Assembly (NCBI GenBank): GCA_011319805.1
Contig: SJRY01000229.1
Location: forward strand, 744,001-808,000
Direction: 5' to 3'
DNA length: 64,000 nucleotides
DNA from: Macrocybe gigantea
Taxonomy: Eukaryota; Basidiomycota; Agaricomycetes; Agaricales; Callistosporiaceae
Below the pieces are notes generated by a model. That model worked only from the letters and a program-made list of their open reading frames with translations, did not search any database and was not told the origin of the DNA. The translations under genes and the position numbers were made by a program. Each line of letters opens with the position of its first letter. Within the stretch, counting starts at the first letter, position 1. Shown here piece after piece: positions 61,226 to 64,000 of the stretch.

Positions 61226-61642
61226 ATGGCCTTGGAACCCTTGGTCTGCGACATCGTTGCACAGACCCCGTGCATTACTAGGTCGCCTACCTCACTGGGC
61301 ATCGTGCATATCCTGTTCCATAACCTCGGAGCGCAGGCATGTGCAACGTTCGTTGTGCAGGTCCTCGAAGGACCCGTCACAGCCGTGGCGACGAAGTATA
61401 CTTATAATGTCCTCAAAAGGTTTCGCGGCCTTGTCCATTGCTCTGGCCTTCTTAGCTTCAATTTCGTTGGTCCAACCAGACCATCGTGCCACCTTTCACC
61501 ACCGGCTGGCCCACAGTGCTTGCTGCGACATGAATGCACTACCACCCGTACGAACAGAACCGCGTGCTCTCTTGTCGGCGATAGCATCCCGACAATCCTA
61601 GGCAAGCCGCTCTCACCCTTGACGAAAACGAGGATAGATTGA
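61226..61642 (+). pseudogene. Decayed copy of nucleotide-sugar transporter C-terminus
   Basis: Reads HNLGAQACATFVVQVLEGPV, TAVATKYTYNVLK and, one base out of frame, KGFAALSIALAFLASISLV. These align with RNFGAWAWATVAIQVLGGLI, TAIVIKYSDNILK and KGFATSLSIVLSFLASV of the intact transporter at 2.5-4.1 kb. Further on, DSIPTILGKPLSPLTKT matches DSSEPILGQSLSSTKKS of its tail. The N-terminal helices are missing and the frame changes at AAAAGG (61417-61422) with one extra base, then again. It is a truncated relic of a duplicated transporter, not a functional gene. The aligned parental region has no intron, so retrocopy and DNA duplication cannot be distinguished. Confidence 0.75.
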
Positions 61643-61749
61643 GCAATTATTATGGTTTCTAGTCACGGACGGACGCTGCGCCGCTCAACAATAAGCAATC
61701 GCGATTATGTCTTGTATGTTGCATTGATTAGAGATGTAATGTACAGAAC

Positions 61750-62737
61750 CTACATATTATCAAGAATCCATTCCCATAGAGGTTGGAGCCCATCCACTCC
61801 AGCTTTCTCTTCAGATTTGGGATTTCTTCCAGGAGCAACTGAGGTCCCGATGAAGGGTATTTCTCCTGCCTCCCAATTCGCAAATCTGAAAACACCACCT
61901 GCCGTTCCGACGCAGTCCAGACCGCCCATATCTGTTCTTTCGCCTTCCTCTCCCAATCCTTCGATACCGACACCTTTTGCTTGAGACAGCCGACGCTTTT
62001 CCAGCTCCCGTTCGAGGATAGATTTGACACGATTAACAGCCAAGTCTTCCGGTGCGGTCGTTGATGCTGCTGTGCGCAATAAGTCCGCTTTGTGGGCAAG
62101 AATGATGATCGTTGGTGGTGTTTGGGAAGGTGGGAAGGAGCTTAACGTGTGAAGGATGACATGAAGATGTCTGATTAAATGGTTGCAATGAGATAGCAGT
62201 AAATGGATGTCGAAACGAACACTGACTCTGCAACAGCAGGCCCGTTGCGTGATATCGTGCTGGAGTCTACGACGAATGCTATTGCTTTTGCATCATTGAG
62301 GTGTTCTCGGAACTGATCTCGGATCCTGGGGTGACCTGGAACATCCACTAGTCGGATGGCTTTCTTCGCCTCTAGGAGCACAATAGCGGATGAGTTCACT
62401 TGGAGACTTGTATGAGTGGGTAAGGTTTGGTTATATACAAGCTAGGTGATGTAGGTCGTGTTAGCCATGGAAGACTTTGTAACCGACACGGAAATGACTG
62501 ACTGTCGACAATATTGACGTTTTGCCTCCATCTGTAGGCCCTAAAAACAGCAAGGCGTCCTTCCGCGAGGACTGTCTTCTTTTCCTGATGATGACGAAGG
62601 CTAATAGGCTGGTTAGGCGGATCGATCGAGCGCGCAAATCGTTGGACGCAACTGGCTACCAATATCAAGGCGAATAGCAGAGAAAAAATGCCAAGCTTCA
62701 GTGCATTAGGATTGTAAGGAACATTTTGGTCCGCCAT
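61750..62737 (-). CDS. SRP102: Signal recognition particle receptor beta subunit (one apparent frameshift)
   Basis: ER-membrane GTPase anchoring the SRP receptor. The start at 62737 gives MADQNVPYNPNALKLGIFSL with one N-terminal membrane helix (LGIFSLLFALILVASCV). The P-loop is LGPTDGGKTSIL but lies one frame away from the upstream GRLAVF; the break is in the run CTAAAAACAG (plus strand, 62541-62550) and needs one base removed or two added. After an intron comes LPTHTSLQVNSSAIVLLEAK, the G3 motif LVDVPGHPRIRDQFREHL, AIAFVVDSSTISRNGPAVAE, then HLHVILHTLSSFPPSQTPP, the G4-like ILAHKADLL, and the basidiomycete-typical EGLGEEGERTDMGGLDCVG, ending PLWEWILDNM at 61750. Introns are GT-AG. GPI-anchored and secreted proteins of the window depend on this route. 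Confidence 0.9.
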
Positions 62738-63100
62738 TGGAAGCCTTTACGTTGCAGAGATACTTCTGCTTCGAGGAAGAGTGAATGACAACGTCCGTGT
62801 TGAGCATGAATATGCCATTATTTGTCCTTGCTTGAAATCTGTGTCAAGGGCTTTCGGACAAAACAAGGATCCATAAACACCCCTTGTCCCGATCATCAAT
62901 CAACTTTGCCTGCAGCGAAGGCGTTCAAGTCGCTAACTCGCATTACAATATCAAGAGATGAATTAATCGCGGCTCTCTAAACCTTGCAAAATGTACTACG
63001 GTATGCACTTGTTCGTCTTGGGCGAAATGTCCACCTGATGTGAGCTACCAAGTACTCTAGCGATCATGTCTACTGAAGCCTCAATGCCTATGGAAGCCCT
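62738..63100. other. Intergenic, SRP102 promoter
   Basis: 363 bp upstream of SRP102 and downstream of the secreted-protein gene, both on the minus strand. No gene is seen. Confidence 0.4.
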
Positions 63101-64000
63101 TTATCCATTGATATCATTGACATCTCCACTAATGTCGGCCGGCTGGAAGTTGGGTCCTCCGGCCTTGGCGGTAGGAGTGGCTACGGCAGACGTAGCAGCT
63201 GGAGTCGGTGCAGCGACTGTGCTCGTCAAGTCGTCAATGGTCGCCGAATCCGCGGCGGCATCTGTCGCAGTTGCATTGTCGGCTTCAGTACTCGTTGCAT
63301 CCGCTGAAGCTGTGGCATCTGACGCTGCGCTGGTACTTGTTGCATCCGCGCTGCCGTCATTAGTCGCCGTCGCCGTCGCGTTTGTGTCGGTGCCGTTCGA
63401 GCTATTGATGTCCGTGGCGTTTGCCGCACCAGTCGCGTCGGTACCATTTACGCAGGTACAAGTCGTCACGTTGGGCGTCAACCCAAATGGGCACGTACCA
63501 GCTATACCAACCGCTGATGAGAAGCGTTCATGCCGATCAAAATATGCCCACAACTTACGAGCACCGAATGGCACCAAAGGGATGTTCGGCGAGCCGAAAA
63601 TGCCTGGATCCACTCCGTCGAGCTGCTCGTTCACTACGCCGACGAGCTCAGGATTCTCTGGCGCTCTTTGGCAGTAAAGTGTAGACGGGACAATTCCCAG
63701 GATCTCGATTGCATTGCGGGGATGTTTCCTGTAGGCGATGGCATTGGCGATCAGTTCATTCGCGTTCTTGATGCTAGTCGATTTGGCGAAGGTGATCATG
63801 GCATCCGCATTGTCCTGCTGTGCACAGGGATCTGCATTGGCCAACAGGGCATTGATGCCGAAAATGCCTGCCAGGTTTACACATGGTTCGTTCGTGAAAA
63901 TGTCTCCGCCGCTGACAAGGCAAAGATCCTGCCAGGATTGAGCTACATTGGGAAGATCATCTTGCGCAATACGCCTCCAGAAACGGGGCCGACGCCTTGT
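63101..64000 (-). CDS. Secreted basidiomycete protein with Thr/Ala-rich tail, 5' end outside window
   Basis: The frame enters from the window edge with DDLPNVAQSWQDLCLVSGGD, then IFTNEPCVNLAGIFGINALL, ANADPCAQQDNADAMITFAK, NELIANAIAYRKHPRNAIEI, YCQRAPENPELVGVVNEQLD and GVDPGIFGSPNIPLVPFGA. A GT-AG intron (donor GTAAGT near 63557) then joins GTCPFGLTPNVTTCTCVNGT. The C-terminal third is a low-complexity Thr/Ala/Asp stalk with N-glycosylation sequons (NGTD, NATA), ending AGGPNFQPADISGDVNDING at 63101. The family of conserved-cysteine secreted proteins occurs in wood- and litter-decaying basidiomycetes; I know of no assigned function. The signal peptide is beyond the window, so secretion is inferred. 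Confidence 0.72.
   Translation of the reverse strand, partial: TRRRPRFWRRIAQDDLPNVAQSWQDLCLVSGGDIFTNEPCVNLAGIFGINALLANADPCAQQDNADAMITFAKSTSIKNANELIANAIAYRKHPRNAIEILGIVPSTLYCQRAPENPELVGVVNEQLDGVDPGIFGSPNIPLVPFGARKLWAYFDRHERFSSAVGIAGTCPFGLTPNVTTCTCVNGTDATGAANATDINSSNGTDTNATATATNDGSADATSTSAASDATASADATSTEADNATATDAAADSATIDDLTSTVAAPTPAATSAVATPTAKAGGPNFQPADISGDVNDING

Overview
The window is nuclear DNA of a filamentous basidiomycete, most likely an Agaricomycete. The evidence is a high density of short (about 45-120 nt) spliceosomal introns, fungal-only protein families (ERMES subunit Mdm12, Zn2Cys6 activator, F-box/LRR proteins, TKL-type kinases joined to RhoGEF sequence, Ser/Thr-rich GPI-anchored secretory proteins) and no prokaryotic, organellar or viral signature. 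About 24 intact or nearly intact protein genes and 3 pseudogenes or degenerate copies are supported. I saw no tRNA, rRNA, CRISPR or intact transposon.

Layout. 0-10 kb: a partial secreted single-pass membrane protein, a UDP-galactose-type Golgi nucleotide-sugar transporter, the mitochondrial ribosomal protein Mrp51, the NatA-associated HYPK homologue and a NEDD1-like WD40/coiled-coil protein. 10-22 kb: an F-box protein, Elongator Elp3, the ERMES subunit Mdm12, a Golgi apyrase (Ynd1 type) and an unknown protein with PWWP/Tudor-like segments. 22-30 kb: an accessory stretch with an F-box remnant, a disordered unknown protein and two paralogous small secreted proteins, the second degenerate. 30.7-34.1 kb: a Zn2Cys6 transcription factor. 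34.1-41.2 kb: 7 kb with no gene I can support. 41-53 kb: an F-box/WD40 protein (Cdc4/Fbw7 type), a cyclophilin, D-aminoacyl-tRNA deacylase, Sar1, an MFS transporter and glia-maturation-factor. 53-61 kb: two paralogous TKL-like kinases (the first with a RhoGEF-like N-terminus) flanking the GPI mannosyltransferase PIG-M. 61-64 kb: a decayed copy of the nucleotide-sugar transporter, SRP-receptor beta and a partial secreted protein.

The secretory pathway is well represented (Sar1 for COPII, SRP receptor beta for ER targeting, PIG-M for GPI anchors, nucleotide-sugar transporter and apyrase for Golgi glycosylation), but the genes are independent transcription units, not an operon or an obvious biosynthetic cluster.

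Two features run through the whole window. First, many conserved genes are interrupted by a single missing base, mostly in a place that can be read as a shortened 2-5-base homopolymer, so reading frames must be joined by hand. This looks like uncorrected sequencing error, although biology is not excluded. Second, GC-AG introns seem unusually frequent. Exon boundaries were inferred by eye from family conservation and splice consensus.
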